DNA from: Thermoanaerobaculia bacterium | GTDB lineage: Bacteria; Acidobacteriota; Thermoanaerobaculia; Multivoradales; UBA5704 | NCBI GenBank assembly: GCA_025937035.1 | Contig: JAICSG010000278.1 | Location: forward strand, 1 to 5,926 | Reading direction: 5' to 3' | Length of the DNA stretch: 5,926 nt | Program-made: the position numbers and the translations under genes | Shown here: positions 1 through 5,301 of the stretch, one piece after another | Numbering within the stretch: the first letter of the stretch is position 1 | Layout: every line of letters starts with the position of its first letter | The notes under the pieces: generated by a model | What the model saw: only the letters and a program-made list of their open reading frames with translations | Told to the model about the DNA's origin: nothing | Database searches by the model: none

Positions 1-1658
1 ATGCGCTCGTTGGCCTCCTCCGGCCTCACCCCCACGCCCTCCATGCCGCCCGCCGCGCCCAGGCGCTCGGTGCTGATGCGGCCGAGCATCTCCGAGGCCG
101 GCTCGAAGCTCCCGCCATCACCGCCCTCCCGGGCGAGCTCCGCCTCGGTGGGCACCAGCTCGCCGCGGAAGGCCAGGGCGAGCACGGTCCGCCGCGTCCG
201 CTCAGTCCTTGCCTCCGCCGCCGCCACGTGCCGCTCAACGTTGTCGGCGAAGGCGAAGAGCTCGTCGATCCGCCGCACGATCTCCCGCTGCTCGACCAGC
301 GGCGGCACCGGCACCGGCATGCGCTGCAAGCGGGAGACGTTGATATTCGATTGATTGCTGCAGTCGGTGCGCACCGTCCGCGCCCAGCGCCGGCCCCAGG
401 GCGAATTGATCCATCCGCAGACATAGCGGCTGTCGACCAGATGCCGGTCGCACTGGACGCGCACCAGGTACGAGGCGAAGACCGCCTCCAGGTCGAGGTC
501 GAACACCGCGGCCTTGCCCACCAGCTCGGCGCTGTTGGTGCGATTGAAAAGGATATCGCCCGGCTGCACGGTGAACGAACGGACGTCGATCCCCACGCGG
601 TCGACGTATTTGAGATCGGAGGCGTCCATCCTGCCGTGGCGGATGTTGGCCATGCGGAGCATGACCACGCCGGTGCGCGGCTCGCCCTCCGCCTTCACCG
701 ACAGGCCGTACTGGGCGCGATGGATCAGGTCCTGGAGCGCCACCAGGCTCCAACCCTCGGGGACTTCGGGCGGCTCCAGCGGCTCCGGCGCCTCCCACTC
801 GGTGGGCGCGAGATTCTTGGGCTTGCGGGGCGCCCGCCGCTCGAAGGCCTCCGCCTCGCCGCGCGCCGACTCATAGGCCTCCCGCCGGGCGGCGAAGGCG
901 CGCGCGAGGCGCGGCGCGAGCGGCTCCTGGATCCCTCTCCGCTCGCGCCAGTCCTCGGTCAGCCGCCCCGAGTAGGCGTCCGCGAGCACCGACTGCCGGA
1001 AGCGCTTCAACATCTCCGGCACCCGCGCGAGCCCCTCGCGGACCCGCCGCAGCGGCGCCATCAGCTCCGCCACCTTCTCGACGATCCGCCGCTGCTCGGC
1101 CCGCGGCGGCAACGGCAGGACGATCGAAAGGAAACCTTCAAAATTGAGGTTCCGCAGGTTCGTCGTCTGCGTCTGGTGCTCGTCGAAGCCGCCGCAGAGG
1201 TACATATAGGAGAGCGCCAGATGCACGAACGCGGGATCGATCTCGCGGTGCAATCTCACCTGGCGGCAGAAATTGTTGCAAATCAGCGGCAGGCCGCCGG
1301 CGCGGCGGATCGCCGCCTCGTCGATCAGCAGCGTCCGCCCCACCGGCTGGCTGGCGCCGCCGCCGGAGACCTCCACCACCAGATCGCCCACCGCGAGCTG
1401 CCGGCGCGCGAGGCTCGCCCGCTTGATCAGGCGCTCCTCCGCCGTCGCCCCCCTGTCGCGCTCCCAATAGCGGAAATCCGTGCCGCGGAGCACCCGCGCG
1501 CGCATCAGGTCCGGGCTCTCCGGCACCTTCCGGGGGTCCTCTCCCCAGTCGCCACCGAGCTTGTGGACGACGATCTCCTCCAGCGTCGTCTCCGCCCAAC
1601 CTTCCGGCAGCTCCCCTTCCCGGCGGCCGATCTCCCAATCGGAGACGGCGCTCGTCAC
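1..1658 (-). CDS. hsdS: Type I restriction-modification specificity subunit HsdS (partial, 3' end beyond left edge)
   Basis: HsdS supplies DNA sequence recognition to type I restriction-modification complexes (HsdM2S1 methylase, HsdR2M2S1 nuclease). I read this frame by hand: it starts at GTG 1658 and stays open for 552 codons to the left edge. It has the classic two-fold layout. Target recognition domain 1 spans about residues 18-180 (it includes GGDWGEDP at 35-42 and ICNNFCRQVRL at 126-136). A central conserved helix follows at about 181-240 (LPLPPRAEQRRIVEKV, then SVLADAYSGRLTEDW). Domain 2 is about 300-448 (GDILFNRTNS at 367-376, SNQSNIN at 434-440), and the distal conserved helix about 449-504 (VPVPPLVEQREIV, then ALAFRGELVPTE). 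The last 50 residues look like the usual variable tail, so probably little is missing. The GTG overlaps the hsdM stop as GTGA, with a G-rich AGGGGGG just before it. No frameshift is seen. The recognition sequence cannot be deduced. Confidence 0.95.
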   Translation of the reverse strand, partial: MTSAVSDWEIGRREGELPEGWAETTLEEIVVHKLGGDWGEDPRKVPESPDLMRARVLRGTDFRYWERDRGATAEERLIKRASLARRQLAVGDLVVEVSGGGASQPVGRTLLIDEAAIRRAGGLPLICNNFCRQVRLHREIDPAFVHLALSYMYLCGGFDEHQTQTTNLRNLNFEGFLSIVLPLPPRAEQRRIVEKVAELMAPLRRVREGLARVPEMLKRFRQSVLADAYSGRLTEDWRERRGIQEPLAPRLARAFAARREAYESARGEAEAFERRAPRKPKNLAPTEWEAPEPLEPPEVPEGWSLVALQDLIHRAQYGLSVKAEGEPRTGVVMLRMANIRHGRMDASDLKYVDRVGIDVRSFTVQPGDILFNRTNSAELVGKAAVFDLDLEAVFASYLVRVQCDRHLVDSRYVCGWINSPWGRRWARTVRTDCSNQSNINVSRLQRMPVPVPPLVEQREIVRRIDELFAFADNVERHVAAAEARTERTRRTVLALAFRGELVPTEAELAREGGDGGSFEPASEMLGRISTERLGAAGGMEGVGVRPEEANER

Positions 1659-1668
1659 TCGCCCCCCT
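1655..1668 (-). promoter_or_regulatory. hsdM-hsdS stop-start overlap with ribosome binding site
   Basis: The hsdM stop TGA (1657-1655) overlaps the hsdS start GTG (1658-1656) as GTGA. A purine run AGGGGGG (1662-1668 in plus coordinates) sits three bases before the GTG. This decides the hsdS start and implies termination-reinitiation coupling, which would help keep HsdM and HsdS in a fixed ratio (inference). No ATG in the same frame nearby gives a better N-terminus. Confidence 0.8.
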
Positions 1669-3118
1669 GCACGGCGTGCGGCCGCGGCGGCTCCGCGTCG
1701 CCCGTCAACAATTCGATCACCGCATTCAGATCGGCCATCGCGCTCTCGAGCTCCCCGATCGCTTCCGTCGCCAGGTCCTCGGGTGGTGGCAGCTCATCCT
1801 CCAGCGACTCCTCCTTGAGCCATTTCAGACCGTCGATCTTGAAATCGCGGGCCCGCACCTCGGCGATCGAGAACGACCGCCAGCGGTCCTCCCGCGAGTC
1901 GCCCTCCGAGCGCCGGGAGCGGCCGTTGGGATCGAGCCCGTAGCAGGCCTCGAACGCCGCGAGGTGGGCATGGGTGAGCGGGCGGTCCTTCTTGGTGATG
2001 CGCGGCACGTTGGTGCGCGCGTCGTAGACCCAGACGGTCTCCGTGGCCGGCCCCTTGGTGAAGAAGACCACGTTGGTCTTGGTGCCGGCGCTGTAGGGGG
2101 TGAAGGTGCCGTTGGGCAGCCGCAGCACCGTGTGGAGGTCGCACTCCTGGGTGAGCACCTTGAACACCTCGCCGGCCTGATCGGCGAACAGGCAGTTGTC
2201 CGGCACGATCACCGCCGCCCGGCCGCCCGGCTTCAGCAACGTGATCACATGTTGGAGAAAATTGAGCTGTTTGTTCGAGGTCTTCACCGTCAGGTCGTCC
2301 CGCCGGGGCACCTGGTTCGCTCCCTTGTTGCCGAACGGGGGGTTGGTCAGCACGACGTCGAAGCGGCGCTCGCCGGGCTCGTCGTAGATCGAATCGCCCA
2401 GCGTGATCTCCGGCTCCAGCCCGTGCAGGAAAAGGTTCATCAATGCCAGCCGCCGCGGCCGCTGCACCAGCTCCTGGCCGAAATAGGTGCCCCGGCGTAC
2501 CCTCGCCATGAGGTCCGGCTCCGCGCCGTCGCCCCGCAGCAGCCATTCGTAAGCCACCACCAGGAAACCGCCGGTGCCGCAGGCCGGATCGCAGATCGTG
2601 AGGCCGGGGAGCGCGCGCGGATCGGGCCGCACACAGCACACGATCGACTGAATCAGACGGCGCGGCGTGAAGTACTGCCCGGCCCCCTTCTTCCCCTCGC
2701 TCGCCGCCTTCTCCAGCAGCCCCTCGAAGACGGCCGCCTTGATATCGATCTCCAGCGTGGTCCATCTCGTCTCGTCGATCAGATCGATCAGACGCTTCAG
2801 ATTCACCGGGTTGTTGAAGCGCGAGGCGGCGCGCGTGAAGATGTCGCCGAGCAGGCCCGGCTGCTGGCTCAGGCGCCGCAGCACGCCGTTGTAGTGCTGG
2901 GTCAGCGCCTCCCCCTGCCTGCCCGCCAACGCCGGCCAGGAGCAATCGATCGCCACGCCGTCCGGCGGCCCCGCCATCCGGCTGAGATCGATTCCGCGCT
3001 CATCCGCCATTTTGAGAAAAAGCAGATACGTGATCTGTTCGATGTAGTCGCCGTAATCGATGCCATCATGCCGCAGCGTATGGCAGAAACCCCAGAACTT
3101 CTGGACGACATCGCTCAT
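1655..3118 (-). CDS. hsdM: Type I restriction-modification DNA methyltransferase subunit HsdM
   Basis: HsdM is the S-adenosylmethionine-dependent N6-adenine methyltransferase of a type I R-M system and acts as a complex with HsdS. The 487-residue protein is full length for the shorter HsdM class. An N-terminal helical HsdM_N domain (about 1-130, with FWGFCHTLRHDGIDYGDYIE and YLLFLKMADERG) precedes the Rossmann-type methyltransferase core. Motif X-like GQYFTPR is at 147-153, the SAM-binding DPACGTGGF at 177-185, and the catalytic NPPFG at 259-263. Other family signatures are LNFLQHVITLLKPGGRAAVIVPDN (about 285-308) and a C-terminal helix (about 448-471) that would contact HsdS. All key motifs are intact. 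The ATG at 3118 fits the family N-terminus and is preceded by AGGA (3122-3125) and GAGG (3129-3132). The stop overlaps the hsdS GTG by four bases, so the two are coupled. A solitary or phage-defence variant such as BREX or DISARM is less likely, because those methylases differ in length and neighbours. Confidence 0.96.
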   Translation of the reverse strand: MSDVVQKFWGFCHTLRHDGIDYGDYIEQITYLLFLKMADERGIDLSRMAGPPDGVAIDCSWPALAGRQGEALTQHYNGVLRRLSQQPGLLGDIFTRAASRFNNPVNLKRLIDLIDETRWTTLEIDIKAAVFEGLLEKAASEGKKGAGQYFTPRRLIQSIVCCVRPDPRALPGLTICDPACGTGGFLVVAYEWLLRGDGAEPDLMARVRRGTYFGQELVQRPRRLALMNLFLHGLEPEITLGDSIYDEPGERRFDVVLTNPPFGNKGANQVPRRDDLTVKTSNKQLNFLQHVITLLKPGGRAAVIVPDNCLFADQAGEVFKVLTQECDLHTVLRLPNGTFTPYSAGTKTNVVFFTKGPATETVWVYDARTNVPRITKKDRPLTHAHLAAFEACYGLDPNGRSRRSEGDSREDRWRSFSIAEVRARDFKIDGLKWLKEESLEDELPPPEDLATEAIGELESAMADLNAVIELLTGDAEPPRPHAVQGGE

Positions 3119-3199
3119 GCGTCCTGTACCTCGGCTCGGTTGGAAAGAGGGAAGAAATACAACGGGGAGGTATCGTAGCCGATTCAGCAGCGATCTAGA

Positions 3200-3209
3200 A
3201 GCACGTGCT
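3200..3209. repeat. 10-base perfect palindrome AGCACGTGCT
   Basis: AGCACGTGCT reads identically on both strands and lies 82 bases upstream of the hsdM start. A dyad of this size near a promoter could be an operator for a dimeric regulator, but a 10-base palindrome can also occur by chance. No regulator gene is in view. Confidence 0.35.
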
Positions 3210-3232
3210 CAGAGGAGTGAAAACAGCAGCCG

Positions 3233-3271
3233 GTGACAAACTGCATGTTCTTCGATGTTCTTTCGTGTCAC
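3233..3271. repeat. Inverted repeat enclosing a 10-bp-phased direct repeat
   Basis: On the plus strand GTGACA (3233-3238) and TGTCAC (3266-3271) form 6-base inverted arms. Between them lie two exact copies of ATGTTCTT (3245-3252 and 3255-3262), spaced with a 10-base period, that is one helical turn. The arrangement is directly visible. A protein-binding role upstream of hsdM is only inferred. Confidence 0.4.
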
Positions 3272-3310
3272 GCATGGACGCGACGACCGGGAGAAAGTTG
3301 CGTCTTTGAG

Positions 3311-3341
3311 CGTTTCGCCACGCGCGGCCGGCGGCAAAACG
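3311..3341 (-). terminator. Stem-loop downstream of the DUF1003 gene, possible terminator
   Basis: In the minus-strand transcript CGUUUUGCC (3341-3333) can pair with GGCGAAACG (3319-3311) over nine positions, including one U-G wobble, around a 13-base GC-rich loop. It begins 21 bases after the DUF1003 stop. The minus-strand sequence after it (CTCAAAGACG) has no U tract, so it is at best a weak intrinsic terminator or a 3' end stabiliser. Confidence 0.35.
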
Positions 3342-3362
3342 TTTCGTTCGGGGAGAGAGAGC

Positions 3363-3899
3363 CTACTCGTCCGGCAGGCTCTTCCGGATCTCGCCGACCA
3401 GCGCCTCGACCTCGGTGTCCTGGCTCAGGCGCTCCGCCTCGCGGTCCTCCGGGCTCCGCTCGACGCCGAAGTGGTCGAGGAGGCTCTGGACCTTCTGGAG
3501 GAGCTTGGTGGTCTCCTGCTCCGCGAGCATGTCGATCTGCAGGTTCAGGTGGGCCCGCTGGTTCGCCTGCCGGCTCATCCGGTTCTGGCTGACCAGGACG
3601 AAGATGGCGAGCAGCACCCCCTCCGCCGAGACGATCAGCGTCAGGATGCCGAACGGGAAGGGGTCGAACGGCCTCAAGGGGGTCCACCCCAGGTTCACCA
3701 CAAACCAGACGGCGAACAGGAGCAGGTGGAAGACGACGAACGACATCGTCCCCATGAAGCGGGTGAAGAGGTCGCTGACCCGCTCGCCCAGGCTCCGGCT
3801 CTCCATCGAGGCCTGCTCCAGGCGGACGACCGCCTCGATGTTCTTACGGGCGGACTCCACGGTGGCCCGGGTGCTGGGTGTGGACGGGCGTGACATCAC
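3363..3899 (-). CDS. DUF1003 family two-TM membrane protein
   Basis: This 178-residue protein matches the DUF1003 pattern, a family of small predicted inner-membrane proteins whose function is not established. After a charged, partly helical N-terminus (about 11-50), a first membrane segment covers about 51-71 (SFVVFHLLLFAVWFVVN). A short loop with the family signature FDPFPFGILTL (78-88) leads to a second segment at about 83-105, ending in VLVSQNRMSRQANQRA (family-typical SQNR). The C-terminal half (about 108-178) is polar and probably coiled coil, with many Glu, Gln and Leu residues. The start may be GTG 3899 or the adjacent ATG 3896; neither has a clear Shine-Dalgarno, and ATG is as likely. 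It begins 24 bases after the rlmB stop, so it is probably cotranscribed with that gene. Membrane topology is predicted from hydrophobicity only. Confidence 0.88.
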   Translation of the reverse strand: MMSRPSTPSTRATVESARKNIEAVVRLEQASMESRSLGERVSDLFTRFMGTMSFVVFHLLLFAVWFVVNLGWTPLRPFDPFPFGILTLIVSAEGVLLAIFVLVSQNRMSRQANQRAHLNLQIDMLAEQETTKLLQKVQSLLDHFGVERSPEDREAERLSQDTEVEALVGEIRKSLPDE

Positions 3900-3923
3900 G
3901 CCCGGGTCGTGCGAAGTCCGTGC

Positions 3924-4628
3924 CTACGAGGAGGTCCGCTGCCGCACGGACTCGTAGAGCACCGCCGCCGCCGAGGTGGCGATGTTGAGCGAGCCGACCC
4001 GGCCGCGCATGGGGAGGCCGATCATGCGGTCGCAGAGCTGGCGGGTGCGGGAGCGCAGCCCCTTCTCCTCGCCGCCGAAGCAGAGGACGACCTTGCCGGA
4101 GAGGTCGACCTCCCAGGGAGGATCGCCGGCGGGATCGGTCCCATAGACCCAGAACCCCGCCTCCTTGAGCCGCTCGATCTCGGTCCCCGAATTGGTGATG
4201 CGCTCGACCTCCAGCCATTCGGTGGCGCCCGCCGAGGTCTTGGCGACCGTGGGTGAGACCGGCGCCGAGCCGCGGTCGCGGATCATCACCCGGCCGACCC
4301 CCGCCCCCTCACAGACGCGGAGCACGGCCCCGAGGTTGCGTGGGTCCTGGACGTCCTCCAGCAGCACTACCAGCTCGGGGTCCCCGCCGGCCGCCGGGAC
4401 GGCGGCCCCGGCGCGCACCTCGGCGGCCATGCCGTTGTGGGCGGGACCCGCGATCTCGGCGAGCGCCCGCTCCGGCACCACCTCGAACGGCACCCGGTGG
4501 CGCCGGCAGGCCTCCTCGATCTCCTCCCGCCGCCGCCCCGCCCGCGCCGCGCTCACCAGTACCCGCGCGATCTCGTGCGGCCGGTGCCGCAGGGCCTCGC
4601 GAACGGGGTGGTAGCCATAGAGGAACAT
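3924..4628 (-). CDS. rlmB: TrmH/SpoU-family 23S rRNA (guanosine-2'-O-)-methyltransferase, RlmB-like
   Basis: This SPOUT-class enzyme transfers a methyl group from S-adenosylmethionine to a ribose 2'-OH; RlmB acts on G2251 of 23S rRNA in E. coli. The 234-residue protein has the N-terminal substrate-binding domain (about 1-75, starting MFLYGYHPVREAL and ending HNGMAAEV, the counterpart of the usual HQG-type segment). The knotted SPOUT domain (about 86-230) carries all three motifs: LLEDVQDPRNLGAVLR (89-104), FGGEEKGL (184-191) and IGLPMRGRVGSLNIATSAAA (203-222). The start at ATG 4628 is fixed by the conserved LYGYHPV; the same frame stays open further upstream but overlaps frr and is not protein-like. 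It begins 16 bases after the frr stop, and no Shine-Dalgarno is close to the ATG. Assignment to RlmB rather than another TrmH-family 2'-O-methyltransferase (for example a TrmH-type tRNA enzyme) rests on the two-domain architecture and is less certain than the family. Confidence 0.9.
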   Translation of the reverse strand: MFLYGYHPVREALRHRPHEIARVLVSAARAGRRREEIEEACRRHRVPFEVVPERALAEIAGPAHNGMAAEVRAGAAVPAAGGDPELVVLLEDVQDPRNLGAVLRVCEGAGVGRVMIRDRGSAPVSPTVAKTSAGATEWLEVERITNSGTEIERLKEAGFWVYGTDPAGDPPWEVDLSGKVVLCFGGEEKGLRSRTRQLCDRMIGLPMRGRVGSLNIATSAAAVLYESVRQRTSS

Positions 4629-4644
4629 GGGAAAAGGGGAGCAG

Positions 4645-5205
4645 CTACACCTCCATGATCTGCTGCTCTTTTTTCTGCAGGGCGGTCGAGATCTCGCCGA
4701 TGTAGCGGTCGTGGAGCTTCTGGACCTCGTCCATGCCACGACGCTCGTCGTCCTGGCTGACCGCCTTGTCCTTCTCCATCTTCTTGAGCTTGTCGTTGCC
4801 GTCGCGGCGCGCCTGGCGGACGCCGGTCCTGGCATGCTCGGCGAGATCGTGAGCCTTCTTGACGATCTCCTTGCGGCGGTCCTCGGTGAGCGGCGGCACC
4901 GGGATGCGGATCACCTTGCCGTCGGACGACGGGTTCAGCCCCAGGTCGGACTTCATGATCGCCCGCTCGATCGCCGGGCTCTGGCTGGGATCGTACGGCT
5001 GCGCCACGATCATCGTGGCGTCGGCCACCGACAGGTTGGCGACCTGGTTCAGCGGTACCTGGCTGCCGTAGTAGTCGACGGTGACCCCTTCCAGGAGCGC
5101 CAGCGAGGCGCGCCCGGTGCGCAGGTGCTTCAGCTCGTGATGGAAGTGATCCAACGCGTGCTTCATGTGGGCTTCGACTTCCTTGAACAGCTCTTTCACG
5201 TCCAT
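4645..5205 (-). CDS. frr: Ribosome recycling factor
   Basis: RRF works with EF-G in the cytoplasm to split post-termination ribosomes so that they can be reused. The 186-residue product has the family's standard length. Domain I is the three-helix bundle (about 1-28 and 106-186) and domain II the beta/alpha domain (about 30-105). Conserved stretches are HLRTGRASLALLEGVTVDYY (27-46), GSQVPLNQVANLSV (47-60), AQPYDPS (68-74), LGLNPSSDGKVIRIPVPPLT (88-107) and VRQARRDGNDKLKK (129-142). The ATG at 5205 is preceded by a strong AGGAGG (5210-5215) at four bases. It follows pyrH by 96 bases, a common bacterial order, and precedes rlmB by 16 bases. No anomalies are seen. Confidence 0.97.
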   Translation of the reverse strand: MDVKELFKEVEAHMKHALDHFHHELKHLRTGRASLALLEGVTVDYYGSQVPLNQVANLSVADATMIVAQPYDPSQSPAIERAIMKSDLGLNPSSDGKVIRIPVPPLTEDRRKEIVKKAHDLAEHARTGVRQARRDGNDKLKKMEKDKAVSQDDERRGMDEVQKLHDRYIGEISTALQKKEQQIMEV

Positions 5206-5209
5206 GGTC

Positions 5210-5215
5210 CCTCCT
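5210..5215 (-). promoter_or_regulatory. Strong Shine-Dalgarno of frr
   Basis: AGGAGG, a full match to the anti-Shine-Dalgarno core, sits four bases before the frr ATG. It confirms the start and contrasts with the poor initiation regions of rlmB and the DUF1003 gene downstream. Confidence 0.85.
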
Positions 5216-5235
5216 GCAAGGCCGCAAAGCGCATC

Positions 5236-5263
5236 CGGCCGGGCAAAAATCTTCCCCCGGCCG
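5236..5263 (-). other. GC-rich stem-loop in the frr leader
   Basis: CGGCCGGG (5236-5243) and CCCGGCCG (5256-5263) form an uninterrupted 8-base-pair stem around a 12-base loop that is A/T-rich in its middle. It lies between pyrH and frr. No U tract follows on the minus strand, so a canonical terminator is unlikely. Attenuation, RNA processing or stabilisation of the pyrH 3' end are possible. Confidence 0.45.
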
Positions 5264-5278
5264 TCACACGGGTGTCAA
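5249..5278 (-). promoter_or_regulatory. Candidate sigma-70-type promoter for frr
   Basis: A perfect -35 hexamer TTGACA (5273-5278, minus strand) is followed after 18 bases by GAAGAT (5249-5254), which matches only three of six -10 bases. The -10-like box falls inside the loop of the frr leader hairpin. It could give frr and the downstream genes expression independent of pyrH, but the weak -10 makes this tentative. Confidence 0.3.
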
Positions 5279-5301
5279 ATCCAGCCGCGCCTGACCGCGG
5301 C

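Larger units (their letters stand above)
3119..3362. other. Intergenic region between DUF1003 gene and hsdM
   Basis: This is the only long non-coding stretch. I see no convincing gene in it on either strand; open frames entering it from the plus side are antisense to the DUF1003 gene and have no recognisable protein. Bases 3121-3300 are 53% G+C (96 of 180 counted), below the flanking genes. The region should hold the 3' end of the pyrH-side unit (right part) and the hsdM promoter (left part). No sigma-70-type promoter matches well: the best minus-strand -10-like box is TACGAT (3173-3178, 4 of 6 consensus bases), without a good -35. It contains an inverted repeat, a phased direct repeat and a 10-base palindrome, listed separately. 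Confidence 0.7.

Noticed and set aside
1138..1638. Short minus-strand frame suggesting a broken or frameshifted hsdS
   Set aside because: It is in the wrong frame. The GTG 1658 frame is continuous through the same region and to the left edge, so no frameshift is needed.
228..1943. 571-codon open frame on the plus strand
   Set aside because: It is antisense to hsdS and the end of hsdM, rich in Arg, His and Pro with no domain-like pattern, and typical of shadow frames in high-GC DNA. The minus strand here encodes recognisable HsdS and HsdM.
1655..3118. hsdM as part of a BREX, DISARM or solitary phage-type methylase system
   Set aside because: The 487-residue HsdM_N plus N6_Mtase layout and the coupled two-domain HsdS fit classical type I R-M. 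No pglZ, brxC, drm or other defence partner is in the window.
1676..3178. 500-codon open frame on the plus strand
   Set aside because: It is antisense to the whole of hsdM, which has intact methyltransferase motifs. Its product has only shadow-type composition.
3255..3893. Plus-strand open frames over the DUF1003 gene and the intergenic region
   Set aside because: They are antisense to a recognisable DUF1003 protein, and their products are low-complexity Arg/Glu/Gln-rich shadows with no ribosome binding site that stands out.
4629..4835. N-terminal extension of the rlmB frame to an upstream ATG at 4835
   Set aside because: The added residues overlap frr in another frame, are Arg/Ser/Thr-rich without family similarity, and precede the conserved MFLYGYHPV start.
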